Positions 27,725 to 35,844 of a DNA stretch of 64,000 bases are shown here, in pieces; positions within the stretch are counted from its first letter, which is position 1; each line of letters starts with the position of its first letter. Both the position numbers and the translations under genes were made by a program. The stretch covers positions 6,932,329 to 6,996,328 of the forward strand of contig CP151667.1 of the NCBI GenBank assembly GCA_038400315.1, in the 5' to 3' direction. The notes under the pieces were generated by a model that was not told where the DNA came from, did not search any database, and saw nothing but the letters and a program-made list of their open reading frames with translations. This DNA comes from Isosphaeraceae bacterium EP7. GTDB taxonomy: Bacteria > Planctomycetota > Planctomycetia > Isosphaerales > Isosphaeraceae.

Positions 27725-29593
27725 TCAGGCGGTCGGCAGCGAGAGCGGTCCCACCTGGCTCTGGTTGGGATTCACGGTGACATCGCCCCGCATCCCGGCC
27801 GAGCGGATATTGGAGCGCGCCGTCACGTTCGTCCTGCGGGTGATGTCCAGGTGCGTCAGGGGCTGGCCGATGACCGTCGAGTTCGACGCATCGTTGATCT
27901 GCAAGAGGTTCAGGTTGCCCGAGTCGTTGATCACCATCCCTTGCGCGGACTTGATCCGGATCGACTGCACGTTCCCCTGGATGTCGATCAGGGCCGAGTC
28001 CACCAGCTCGGGGTGGAACGACGGGCTCAGGCCCGTCAACGCGTTGGGGTCGTTCAGGGTGATCGCCCCCGCGGGGGCGAACGAGCCCGGGGCGTACAGG
28101 CTCACCGTGTTCACGCCGCCGACCTGGCCGGTCACCAGGGCGAGGTTGGCCTCGACGCTGCCCAGCGCCTTCAGCGGGGTGCCGTCGGTGGTGCCCGGCA
28201 CGATGGTCAGGTTGCTGATCGACTGCGGGCTGGTGATCTGGGTGCGGCCCAGTTCGTTCAGCGTCCCGCCGGCGCCGCTCAGGGTCAAGAACCCGGGCTG
28301 GAGCAGGTTGGGCTGGAACGAGTCGAAGTGCGCGGCACCGGTGGCGTAGATGTTGCTGCGCCCCGCGGGGCTCGCCACGCCGCCGGCCAGCTCGAACTGA
28401 CGCGTCGGGGTATAGGCCGACCCGACCGTGACCGCCTGCCCCGAGGCCAGGCTGGCCGCCGCGTCGATGATCTGGGCCACGCCGCCGCCGCCCGCCCCGG
28501 CGTCGATGAGGATCGTCCGCGTCTCGGACGACCCGATCCCGTCCACGCTCGTCAGGCCCGACGGGGCCAGGCCGGCGATCGAGAACGAGCCGGCCGCGTT
28601 GCCGGTCGTCGCGTCATAGCCGTAAACCTGCGACCCCACGCCCACCAGCGCGGTCAGCCGGCCATTCACCCGGGACAGGCCGACCCCGGCCGAGCCCGTC
28701 GCGGGGGTTGCCCCGGGCAGGTTGATCGTCTGCAAGGCCTGGCCGGTCCCGGTGTCGAACCGGATAAGCTGGTTAGCCGTCGGGTCATACCCGAAGATCT
28801 GGGCCGCGTTCAGGGTGCCCGCGGTGGCGCTCGACCCGCCATTGACCTGGTTGACTGTCAGGGCGATGCCGGCGGGGGCATCGGGCACATCCTGCCCGGG
28901 CTGGAGCGGATTTTCCAGGCTCGCGCCCGGCACGAACTGCCCGGAGACGCCCGTCAGGACCCGGCCGCCGTTGGGCTCGTTGGCGTAGTTCGTCGTCCGG
29001 CCGTCCTGGGTGACGGTCAGCGAGGCCGTCGCGGCGGTCGAGGCGGTCAGGTAGGCGGCGGGAATCTCCCGCAGGTTCATCTGCGTGTTCTTACCGACGG
29101 AGTTGAGGAACAGGGCATTCACCCCGCCGGTGAGGTTCACCTTGCCGCCGTCGACCAGGTCGAACCCCTTCAGGTTCACCACGCGGACGAGGTTGGAGCC
29201 GACCCCGCTGAGGTTGTCGAACGAGACGTCGGCGTCCCGGACCGAGCCGAGCTTGGCCCCGCCGGCGCCTCGCACCTTGGCGACGATGCCGGTGGCCTGG
29301 TTGGTGCGGTTGTACACCAGATCAAGCGTGCCGTCGGGCCGCACGGCCGAGCCCGCCAGGCTGCCGGGCCCGTACAGGCTGATGGTGACCTGAGCCCCGC
29401 CGGGCGTGGAATAATCCATCCGTCGCCCGCTCAGGGGCACGCCGTTGGTGCGCTTCTGGATGAGCGCGTTGAGGTCTTTCTGGTTGATTGGCTTGCCGCC
29501 CGGCCCCAGCATGTCGCCGTTGAGCAGCTGGCGCCCTTCGAGGTGCTCCGCCAAGGGCCTGAGCTTCCTGGTCCGTCGCATCTCGCGTTCCAT
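27725..29593 (-). CDS. Large LEPR-XLL-type surface protein
   Basis: 622 residues. The N-terminus, RRTRKLRPLAEHLEGRQLLNGD, carries the LExRxLL motif (LEGRQLL) of planctomycete exported proteins. The body is Gly/Ala/Ser/Thr-rich, low in Cys, and dominated by beta-strand repeats with phrases such as YGYDATTGNAAGSF, GLSRVNGRLTALVGVGSQV and DFDTGTGQAL-like FDTGTGQALQTINLPG, suggesting a propeller similar to DUF4394-type folds in the middle. GGAGG ends 8 nt before ATG 29593, deciding this start over GTG 29599. No catalytic motif is visible; the function is unknown. Confidence 0.8.
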   Translation of the reverse strand: MEREMRRTRKLRPLAEHLEGRQLLNGDMLGPGGKPINQKDLNALIQKRTNGVPLSGRRMDYSTPGGAQVTISLYGPGSLAGSAVRPDGTLDLVYNRTNQATGIVAKVRGAGGAKLGSVRDADVSFDNLSGVGSNLVRVVNLKGFDLVDGGKVNLTGGVNALFLNSVGKNTQMNLREIPAAYLTASTAATASLTVTQDGRTTNYANEPNGGRVLTGVSGQFVPGASLENPLQPGQDVPDAPAGIALTVNQVNGGSSATAGTLNAAQIFGYDPTANQLIRFDTGTGQALQTINLPGATPATGSAGVGLSRVNGRLTALVGVGSQVYGYDATTGNAAGSFSIAGLAPSGLTSVDGIGSSETRTILIDAGAGGGGVAQIIDAAASLASGQAVTVGSAYTPTRQFELAGGVASPAGRSNIYATGAAHFDSFQPNLLQPGFLTLSGAGGTLNELGRTQITSPQSISNLTIVPGTTDGTPLKALGSVEANLALVTGQVGGVNTVSLYAPGSFAPAGAITLNDPNALTGLSPSFHPELVDSALIDIQGNVQSIRIKSAQGMVINDSGNLNLLQINDASNSTVIGQPLTHLDITRRTNVTARSNIRSAGMRGDVTVNPNQSQVGPLSLPTA

Positions 29594-29845
29594 CGCCACC
29601 GCCTCCGAGCCGGCCCCTGGGCTTGCCCGGCGCCACCGCCCTGGGCAAAATCGGGCATCCTATCGCCGATTCATCCGGGAGAATCATCGGCGGCCGGCCG
29701 CATCCGGCATCAACGGAATTTCCCCAACCATCCCGAGATCCGCCACCGCAGGCCCGTCCCAACCCTCGGCCAAATCCGCCGGCGATCGAAGCTCGCCGAC
29801 CTCATCGCAAGACTCCACTCGATCCTTCCTTTCGGGGCGACCGCA

Positions 29846-30526
29846 ATGCCACACGCCGATTTCTCGCTCATACGCCGCGAGATCAGGGACGCCGCGAGGC
29901 GTGAATTCAGCGAGATCCGGTCGAAGGCGCCCGGCGAGTCGTTCTACACCTTCGCGCTTTATTCCGACGGGGACGCGACGACCGTCTGCCCCGCCGCGAA
30001 CACGGAGCAGGGGTACGAACGCAGGGTGAAGAAATACCGCTCCGACCGCGAGTTCATGGAGATGCTGAAGTCGTTCAACCTCCCGTTCTCCCCGTTCGAC
30101 TACCGCTGGGGCACCAACGAGTGGGCCCATCTCCACGGCGGATCCGGCCACTTCGCCGCCGTGTCCGCCAAGATCAGCGCAGATGACGCGTACGATGCGA
30201 CGGCCGACGACGGGTTCGCCAAGCACAAGGGCCGGGTCTTCGCCGCGATGCTGCTCGGTTTGAAGGACCTGGATGCGGAGGGGTTCTTCGGGGTGGGCGA
30301 GCAACGCGAGCGAATCATCCTCTTCTGCTCCGCCACCGATGCAAGCGAGACGGCCTGGCTGGAAGAGGAATCGGCGCGTCGCCTGAACTCGGCCGCCGCT
30401 TATCAGTCATTCTTCGACCAATGGATCACCAACACGGTCATGGCGGAAAATCTCGCCGATCACAAACTCGACCTCGACGATGACGAGGTTTACCGCGAGT
30501 TCTCGCTGAGCCTGGAAGCGGGCTGA
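29846..30526 (+). CDS. DUF4303 family protein
   Basis: 226 residues, cytoplasmic (no signal). Segments AARREFSEIRSKAPGESFYTFALYSDGDATTVCPAANTE and YRWGTNEWAHLHGG are typical of DUF4303, a widespread family of about 200 residues without an assigned reaction. FYTFALYSDGDA is the family core near the N-terminus. The RBS is weak (GGGGCGACC). It is followed 93 nt later by thiD on the same strand, but nothing links the two functionally. The long open frame upstream in phase is antisense to the surface protein and not part of it. Confidence 0.8.
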   Translation: MPHADFSLIRREIRDAARREFSEIRSKAPGESFYTFALYSDGDATTVCPAANTEQGYERRVKKYRSDREFMEMLKSFNLPFSPFDYRWGTNEWAHLHGGSGHFAAVSAKISADDAYDATADDGFAKHKGRVFAAMLLGLKDLDAEGFFGVGEQRERIILFCSATDASETAWLEEESARRLNSAAAYQSFFDQWITNTVMAENLADHKLDLDDDEVYREFSLSLEAG

Positions 30527-30619
30527 TCGGGGCCCCTCACCCTGACGATTGGCGATGCTGAATCCATCGCACGAGACGAGAATGGCCCGCGATCGAGGTT
30601 TTCCCGGAGACAGATCCAG

Positions 30620-31435
30620 GTGCACGCCGACATGACCAAGCCCCCCGCCTGCCTGGCCATCGGCGGCAGCGACAGCTCGGGCGGGGCGGGAATCCAGGCC
30701 GACCTCAAGACGTTCGCGGCCCTGGGAACTTACGGGGCCAGCGCCATCGCCGCCCTGACCGCGCAGAACACCAACGGGGTGCAGGGAGTGCTGGGCATCC
30801 CCGCGGCGTTCGTCCGCCAGCAGGTCGAGTCGGTCCTGTCCGACCTGCCGATCGCCGCCATCAAGGTCGGCATGCTAGGCGACCCCGAGGTCATCCAGGT
30901 CGTCGCCGCACTCCTCGCCAACGTCCCGCAAATCCCGGTCGTCATCGACCCCGTCTGCGTCTCGCGCGGGGGAGACTCGCTCATCGAGCCGGGCGCCTGG
31001 CAGGCCTTGCGCGATCTGCTCCTTCCGCTGGCCACGGTGGCCACCCCCAACCGCCACGAACTGGCCCTGCTCGCGGGCACGCCCCCCGTCACCGACGAGC
31101 TGACCCTGCGGATCGCCGGCCGAGCCCTTGCCGTCCGGATCGGCCGGCCCGTGCTGGCCAAGGGGGGCTCCGCCTTGCCCGAAGCCCTTGACTTGCTCAT
31201 CCTGCCCGACGGCCAGTTCACGCGCCTGACCGCCCCCGACGCCCCCATCCCCACCCGTCACACCCACGGAGCCGGCTGCACCCTCGCCGCCGCCATCGCC
31301 GCCTACCTCGCCAAAGGCCTCCCCCTGCCCGAGGCCGCCCTCGAAGCCAAGCGCCATGTCACCGGAGCCATCCGCCACGCCCCCGGCCTCGGTTCCGGCC
31401 ACGGGCCCGTCAACCACGCCTGGAATTCGACCTGA
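30620..31435 (+). CDS. thiD: Hydroxymethylpyrimidine/phosphomethylpyrimidine kinase
   Basis: 271 residues, ribokinase fold. It phosphorylates HMP and HMP-P to HMP-PP in thiamine biosynthesis. GGSDSSGGAGIQADLKTF at the N-terminus, ALTAQNTNGVQGV, VIDPVCVSRGGDSL and the anion-hole motif THGAGCTLAAAIAAYLA near the end are ThiD signatures (the usual form is GTGCT). The GTG at 30620 has GGAG about 10 nt upstream; ATG 30632 is further from it. No other thiamine genes or TPP riboswitch are seen nearby. Confidence 0.93.
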   Translation: MHADMTKPPACLAIGGSDSSGGAGIQADLKTFAALGTYGASAIAALTAQNTNGVQGVLGIPAAFVRQQVESVLSDLPIAAIKVGMLGDPEVIQVVAALLANVPQIPVVIDPVCVSRGGDSLIEPGAWQALRDLLLPLATVATPNRHELALLAGTPPVTDELTLRIAGRALAVRIGRPVLAKGGSALPEALDLLILPDGQFTRLTAPDAPIPTRHTHGAGCTLAAAIAAYLAKGLPLPEAALEAKRHVTGAIRHAPGLGSGHGPVNHAWNST

Positions 31436-31511
31436 AACCCCGCGGATTCGACCTGGCAACGTCGTCAGGCCGATGCGGCGTGAACGCTTGCCACCCACGA
31501 ACGCACAATCC

Positions 31512-31543
31512 GCCACCGGTCCCTCCTCGAAGGGGCCGGCGGC
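31512..31543. terminator. Bidirectional hairpin terminator between thiD and PEP-CTERM gene
   Basis: CCGGTCCC and GGGGCCGG (one G-T pair) form an 8-bp stem around an 8-nt loop, extended by GCC/GGC after one mismatch. It lies in the 147-bp gap between the convergent thiD and PEP-CTERM genes. No T-run follows. Confidence 0.45.
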
Positions 31544-31582
31544 CTGAGCTCGTTCGAGTTTGTCGCCAAGGTCGGGTCGAAC

Positions 31583-32557
31583 TCAGCGGGCCTCGGCGCG
31601 ACCCTTGCTCCGCCAGCGATGGCGGATCAGGCCGCCGGCCAGACAGACTCCGAACAGAGCGAGCGTGCTCGGTTCCGGCACGGGCTGGGCGTGCGGGGTC
31701 AGCAGGTAGGCGTGCACGACTCCGTTCGGGTCCTTGGCAACCCCGGCGATCCGCCCGGACGCGTCGATCCCCCGCGCCTCGATGAGGGTCAGGCTCGACG
31801 CCGAGGGGATGAGCAGGCCATTCAGGTCAATCGTCTTGCCGTCCTCGAAGATCGCGGCGAGCTTGGTGCTGTACCAGTTCTTCGCGTCCTGCTTGGTCCA
31901 GCCGACGACCTGCCCGGCGTTATTCAGGGCCTCAGGCGCCGAGTTCGCGGCCGCCTCGAACAACTGAACATTCGGCCCCGTGAGATAGGACCGCTCACTG
32001 AAGAAGAGTTGTCCAGCAGGGGAGTAGCTCCCGATAATCTGCCCATGGTCATTGATCGCGACGGCAGTATTTTCCCAGTTCCCGACCCGGACATCGAACA
32101 TGGGTATTGCTCCGCCGATCGTGTTGCTCCAGGTGTCCAGCTTGGTGAATGGATTGTAGACGTAGCCGATGGAAGTCCGACTGCTGAAGTCGCCACTGGG
32201 GCCGGAACTATTGAGCAAAGCATTCCCGACACTCTGGCCCATATTGTTCGTCGAATTATCGCGGACCTCGTCTCTCCAGGTTCTCGACTCCAACGTATCG
32301 TAATCACCCTTATATGTGTAATAGCTACTTCGCCATGAATGTCCCGGGGGATGTGCCCACTGGTCGAACGAGCCCGACCTGAACGCAGCCTGATCGTCGG
32401 CCGAGAGGTACGTCAAATAGCTGTTCGAACCGTCCGCGGCGCCGAGGTCGGTCAGCTCATATTTAATCTGGCTCGCATGGGCGAGCGTAGCCGTCGAGAA
32501 CAGCGCGATCAGGGCTGCGATCACGACGCGGGGCCGCGATGAGACGCCTTGGGCCAT
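31583..32557 (-). CDS. PEP-CTERM secreted protein with HAF-like repeats
   Basis: 324 residues. Signal peptide VVIAALIALFSTATLAHAS; C-terminal VPEPSTLALFGVCLAGGLIRHRWRSKGR is a PEP-CTERM sorting signal. The middle has repeated phrases AVAINDHGQIIGSYSPAG, EALNNAGQVVGWTK and GIDASGRIAGVA, resembling HAF/autotransporter-type extracellular repeats (INxxGQIVG). The region before it (residues 30-140) is Ser/Asn/Tyr-rich and unrecognised. Its coding DNA is less GC-rich than its neighbours around 32000-32300. The function is unknown; surface attachment via exosortase is inferred from the anchor. Confidence 0.85.
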   Translation of the reverse strand: MAQGVSSRPRVVIAALIALFSTATLAHASQIKYELTDLGAADGSNSYLTYLSADDQAAFRSGSFDQWAHPPGHSWRSSYYTYKGDYDTLESRTWRDEVRDNSTNNMGQSVGNALLNSSGPSGDFSSRTSIGYVYNPFTKLDTWSNTIGGAIPMFDVRVGNWENTAVAINDHGQIIGSYSPAGQLFFSERSYLTGPNVQLFEAAANSAPEALNNAGQVVGWTKQDAKNWYSTKLAAIFEDGKTIDLNGLLIPSASSLTLIEARGIDASGRIAGVAKDPNGVVHAYLLTPHAQPVPEPSTLALFGVCLAGGLIRHRWRSKGRAEAR

Positions 32558-33039
32558 CGGGGATCATCCTTGGTGGGGGGAGAACAGACTCGGATCCTTC
32601 GAGCCTGCTACGGTCTCTCATCCCGGCGTCAGGATCTCTCGGGGCATCGTCCGGGTGCCAGGTTCTCATTGAGGCCGCGGATCGTAGACCGACCAGCCGG
32701 GACTGTCAAGATATCCTGAATTGGTGAGTGGGTCCGTGCAACTCGACTCTGGGACGTGCCCCGGGGGCGTCGGCTTGGGAGAGGTCTGACCGAGCCGAGG
32801 GTCGCCGGCGAGATTGACGCCCGACCTGCCCCGGGCGGAACGGATCGCCCACCTCGGGGCACATTCCGACGCAATTGCGCCCCCGGGACTGGGGCCACCG
32901 CGAGAAACAGACCGGGCCGAGTGCCCTGGAAGCAGACGGCCGGGACCGCTACACTCGGCACCATCGCCCGATCCGGCACCGGAAGCGGGCTCGTGCGAAC
33001 CAAAAAGGCGTGCGTTGTGACGCCCCTGACGAAGGAGAG
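32558..33039. promoter_or_regulatory. Divergent intergenic region, 482 bp
   Basis: This gap separates the divergent PEP-CTERM gene and the repeat-protein gene. No frame in it has family similarity. An AT-richer patch (TCAAGATATCCTGAATTGG near 32705-32723) may be part of a promoter, and AAGGAGAG at 33032-33039 is the ribosome-binding site of the following gene. Nothing else is recognisable. Confidence 0.45.
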
Positions 33040-33984
33040 ATGCTGGTGCGCCGCTTCCTCACGATCGCTGTGTCACTGTCGATGGTCCTCGGCCTGGCCG
33101 CCTCGGGCCGCCTGATCGCCCAGGAGCCGGCGAAGACCGAGGTCAAGGCCGTCGAGGCCCCCAAGGTCGAAGACAAGAAGGCCGAGACCCCGGCCCCGGC
33201 TCCGGCCGAGGCCCCCAAGGCCGAAGAGAAGAAGGCCGAGACCCCCGCTCCGGCTCCGGCCGAAGCCCCCAAGGCCGAAGAGAAGAAGGCCGACGCTCCG
33301 GCTCCGGCCAAGGCCGAGGAGAAGAAGGTCGAGGCGGAAGCCCCGCTGCCGACCATCCCGCCCGAAGTCGAGGCCAAGCTCGAGGCCGCCCGCCACGCCG
33401 TGGCCGAGGCCATCGTCGCCGCCCAGGATGCCGGGCTCGTCGAGACCACCGTCACCCCGCCGCCGATCCTGGACATCCTGATCACCGGCCGTGCCCTAGA
33501 CCAGCGCGACCTGAAGGCCCGCCGTGGCGTCAGCCCCGAGGTCTTCGGCGCCTGGTTCACCGGCTACGCCGCCCTTGAGGGGATCACCCCCCAGACCGAC
33601 GTCCGGATCATCCAGCCGTCGAAGGGCCTGACCGACTGGTACGGCCAGCGTGCCAACATCCTCAACCGCCACATCGACGCCGTCCGCAAGGCCAAGGCCG
33701 ACGCGGCGCCCAAGAAGGAAGAGCCCAAGCCCGCCACCCCGGCACCGGCCCCCGAGCCCAAGAAGGAAGAGCCCAAGCCGGCCCCCGCTCCCGAGCCCGC
33801 CAAGGAAGAAGCCAAGCCGGCCGCTCCCGAGCCCGCCAAGGAAGAGGCCAAGCCCGCCCCGGCCCCGGCCGCTCCCGAGCCGGCCAAGGAAGAAGCCAAG
33901 CCCGCTCCGGCCCCGGCCGCTCCCGAGCCGGCCAAGGAAGAGGCCAAGCCGGCCGACGCCCCGAAGGACGCTCCCAAGAGCTGA
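33040..33984 (+). CDS. Secreted Ala/Pro/Glu/Lys-repeat protein
   Basis: 314 residues. Signal peptide RRFLTIAVSLSMVLGLAASGRLIAQE. Residues ~27-100 are charged Pro-rich repeats of AETPAPAPAEAPKAEEKK; a non-repetitive helical domain of about 115 residues (PPEVEAKLEAARHAVAEAI...DWYGQRANILNRHIDAVRKAK) follows; the C-terminus is (APAAPEPAKEEAKP)n ending DAPKS. Such repeats suggest an extended, flexible wall-spanning linker, which is inference. The SD AAGGAGAG abuts ATG 33040, so GTG 33046, 8 nt away, may be the real start. It resembles no characterised family. Confidence 0.75.
   Translation: MLVRRFLTIAVSLSMVLGLAASGRLIAQEPAKTEVKAVEAPKVEDKKAETPAPAPAEAPKAEEKKAETPAPAPAEAPKAEEKKADAPAPAKAEEKKVEAEAPLPTIPPEVEAKLEAARHAVAEAIVAAQDAGLVETTVTPPPILDILITGRALDQRDLKARRGVSPEVFGAWFTGYAALEGITPQTDVRIIQPSKGLTDWYGQRANILNRHIDAVRKAKADAAPKKEEPKPATPAPAPEPKKEEPKPAPAPEPAKEEAKPAAPEPAKEEAKPAPAPAAPEPAKEEAKPAPAPAAPEPAKEEAKPADAPKDAPKS
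33181..33327 (+). repeat. 54-bp in-frame coding repeats (2.7 copies)
   Basis: 33181-33234 and 33235-33288 are near-identical 54-bp units encoding an 18-residue Ala/Pro/Glu/Lys block; 33289-33327 is a shortened third copy. High DNA-level identity indicates recent tandem duplication. Confidence 0.85.
33713..33960 (+). repeat. Coding Pro/Ala/Glu/Lys repeats, C-terminal set
   Basis: Repeated codon blocks for PEPAKEEAKPA and related PEPKKEEPKPA units lie in tandem, with spacing that varies by short Ala-Pro insertions. The last three units are nearly identical at DNA level, a site prone to slippage and length variation between strains. Confidence 0.8.
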
Positions 33985-34012
33985 TCATTCGGCAAATCGC
34001 CCGCAACCCAAA

Positions 34013-34053
34013 CGGCCCCCCACGCCCCGAGGCGCGGGGGGCCGCGTTCGTTT
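34013..34053 (+). terminator. Intrinsic terminator of the repeat-protein gene
   Basis: CGGCCCCCC (34013-34021) pairs perfectly with GGGGGGCCG (34036-34044); the loop holds a further CGCC/GGCG stem. CGTTCGTTT follows. It is 28 nt past the stop at 33984. Confidence 0.7.
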
Positions 34054-34887
34054 CCAGGCTCGATCATCCCGACCCCGCCAGGGCCCCGTCGATGGCCCGG
34101 AACCCGGCTTGCGAGGGACCGCCCATCACCCGACCGAAAAACTTTAAAGAAAGCGAAAACAGAGACCGGTTTTCCCTGCGAATTCCAACTAAGAAGGCGT
34201 ACTTGACGCAGACCCCCGGCGCGAGCCGGTCGAGCCCCCTCATACTTTGACAATTCGCTGAACCAACCGACGCCAGCCGAGCGATCCAACCGGCCGGCCG
34301 AGCTGCCGGATCGGGACAGACCGGCCCAATGTCTCCTCCTCCGATAGGGCCACGTTGCCACCGCCAAACGAAGCCACTCCGAGATTTCGGAACGAAGCCA
34401 CTTCAAGCCGGCAGAACGAAGCCACTTCGAGATTTCGAAACGAACCCACCTCGACCCAGCAGAACGAAGCCACTCCGAGATTTCGGAACGAAGCCACTCC
34501 GACCCAGCAGCACGAACCCACTCCGAGATTTCGGAACGAAGCCACGTCGAGATGACAGAACGAAGCCACTTCGAGCCTTAACTCACAGGCTGATTCACAG
34601 TTAGAAAAAAAGAGCTGCTCCGAATCCAGACGAGGCGAGATGGCCTGACGACGCGAACCGGAGTTCATTTCGCGGCTAGGCGGGGTGCCGCGAAAACGTC
34701 CCGAATGCGGGGTCGTGGTTGGCTCGGCCGCCCGGGCGTGGTAGCGTGCTTGCCCTCCGAACCTTTCCCGGACTCCACCGGTCTCGACTCCTCGCGGACC
34801 GCACACGTCGCAACTCTGAAGCGCCCGAAGGGCCCAGGGCCGACGCATCGTCTGCACAATTCTCAACGAGGCGAGGGGCCGACCGAC
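34054..34887. other. Noncoding region, 834 bp, containing a tandem repeat array
   Basis: No supported gene. An AT-rich purine stretch (AAAACTTTAAAGAAAGCGAAAA near 34139-34160) is followed by the 24-bp tandem array at 34367-34577. From 34578 a second AT-rich patch with an A7 run leads to the upstream region of the diadenylate-cyclase-like gene. Several frames are open across the region on both strands, which is uninformative in this GC-rich genome. Confidence 0.55.
34367..34577. repeat. 24-bp tandem repeat array, 8.8 units
   Basis: Eight full units and one partial of 19 nt, each beginning AACGAAGCCACT or a close variant. Units at 34367, 34415, 34463 and 34511 end in GAGATTTCG; units at 34391, 34439 and 34487 end in CAGCAG or GGCAG, so the array alternates as a 48-bp dimer. 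The A-type units contain a CCGA-GATT-TCGG hairpin, and units at 34415 and 34559 a CGAAG-CCA-CTTCG hairpin. There are no unique spacers, so this is not CRISPR. Confidence 0.9.
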
Positions 34888-35832
34888 GTGACCACTCCCC
34901 TGAACAAGGCGACGACCGGGCTGCTCGCCATGGCCGGGCAGTCGGCCGTCCGACTCGGGGCGGCCGCCGTCCTGGTGCTGGCCGAGGGGGCGATGGACTG
35001 GGAGGGCGTGCGCGAGGTCTTCGAGGACGACGTCCGCGTGCTGATCGCCGTCGAGGTCGAGCGCCACGTCGAGGCCGTCCGCGCGGCCGGCATGATCCCC
35101 GTCGAGGTCGAGCCGAGCGAGGCCGCCATCAGCGAGTGCATCAGCCAGGCGCTCATCGAGGCCGTCGCCAACGAGCACCTCACCGCCGGCGACCGCGTCA
35201 TCGTCGTCTACTCCGGCTTCGAGGCCGAGACCCTCGACAGCCTGACCGTCGTCCGCCTGGGAGAGCACCTCGAACGCCTGACGGCCCGCGACCTGAGGGC
35301 CCTGGAAACCTCGGTGCCGCTGGAAACCCTGAAAGCGGTCGTCGACGTGGCCACCGAGATCGGCCGCGAGGGGCGCGAGGGCAAGGCCGTCGGCACCCTG
35401 ATCGTCGTCGGCGACGTCCGCAACGTCATGACCCGGTCGCACACCCTGGGCTTCGACCCCTTCAAGGGCTACCTCCGCAAGGAACGCAACCTGCGCGACC
35501 CGCGCGTCCGCGAGGCGATCAAGGAGATCGCCCAGATGGACGGCGGCTTCGTCGTCGGCCGCGACGGCACCGTCGAGGCCGCCTGCCGGATCATCGACGC
35601 CCCCAAGGCCAACCTCGTCCTGCCCAAAGGGCTGGGCACCCGCCACTGGGCGGCCGCCGCCATCACCAACGTGACGAGCGCCCTGGCCGTGGTCGTCAGC
35701 CAGTCCACCGGCACCGTCCGCCTGTTCCAGGAAGGCGAGATCGTCCTGAAACTCGCCCCCATGCGCCATGCCCGCGCCATGAAGTGGCACGACGCCGAGA
35801 CGGAGGCCGCCCCCGCCCGCCCCGAGCGTTGA
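34888..35832 (+). CDS. DacZ-like (archaeal-type) diadenylate cyclase homologue
   Basis: 314 residues from GTG 34888 (GAGGGG 9 nt upstream). Residues ~1-150 form an alpha/beta domain similar to the pyruvate-kinase-C-like N-terminal domain of archaeal DacZ; then EGREGKAVGTLIVVGD, DPFKGY and a DAC domain follow. The DAC fold is clear: MDGGFVV (residues 217-223), GTRHWAAAAITNVTSALAVVVSQSTGTVRLF (from residue 250). Active enzymes make c-di-AMP from two ATP using DGA and RHR motifs; here these are DGG (218-220) and RHW (252-254). Whether it is active, altered or a pure nucleotide sensor is open. It is convergent with a GT2 gene 12 nt away. Confidence 0.8.
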   Translation: MTTPLNKATTGLLAMAGQSAVRLGAAAVLVLAEGAMDWEGVREVFEDDVRVLIAVEVERHVEAVRAAGMIPVEVEPSEAAISECISQALIEAVANEHLTAGDRVIVVYSGFEAETLDSLTVVRLGEHLERLTARDLRALETSVPLETLKAVVDVATEIGREGREGKAVGTLIVVGDVRNVMTRSHTLGFDPFKGYLRKERNLRDPRVREAIKEIAQMDGGFVVGRDGTVEAACRIIDAPKANLVLPKGLGTRHWAAAAITNVTSALAVVVSQSTGTVRLFQEGEIVLKLAPMRHARAMKWHDAETEAAPARPER

Positions 35833-35844
35833 CCCGCGGAGCGA

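Noticed and set aside
27401..29845. Long N-terminal extension of the DUF4303 gene
   Set aside because: The upstream in-frame part is antisense to the surface protein at 27725-29593; DUF4303 homology begins at 29846.
30527..30619. TPP riboswitch upstream of thiD
   Set aside because: The 93-bp gap is too short and lacks the conserved THI-box core (CUGAGA/ACCUGA-type blocks).
34367..34577. CRISPR array
   Set aside because: The 24-bp units are directly adjacent with no unique spacers, and no cas gene is present.
34240..35790. Long minus-strand open frame crossing the repeat array and the diadenylate-cyclase gene
   Set aside because: Antisense to a gene with clear homology; His/Asp/Gly/Val-rich shadow typical of GC-rich DNA. 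The repeat part alone is open in several frames.
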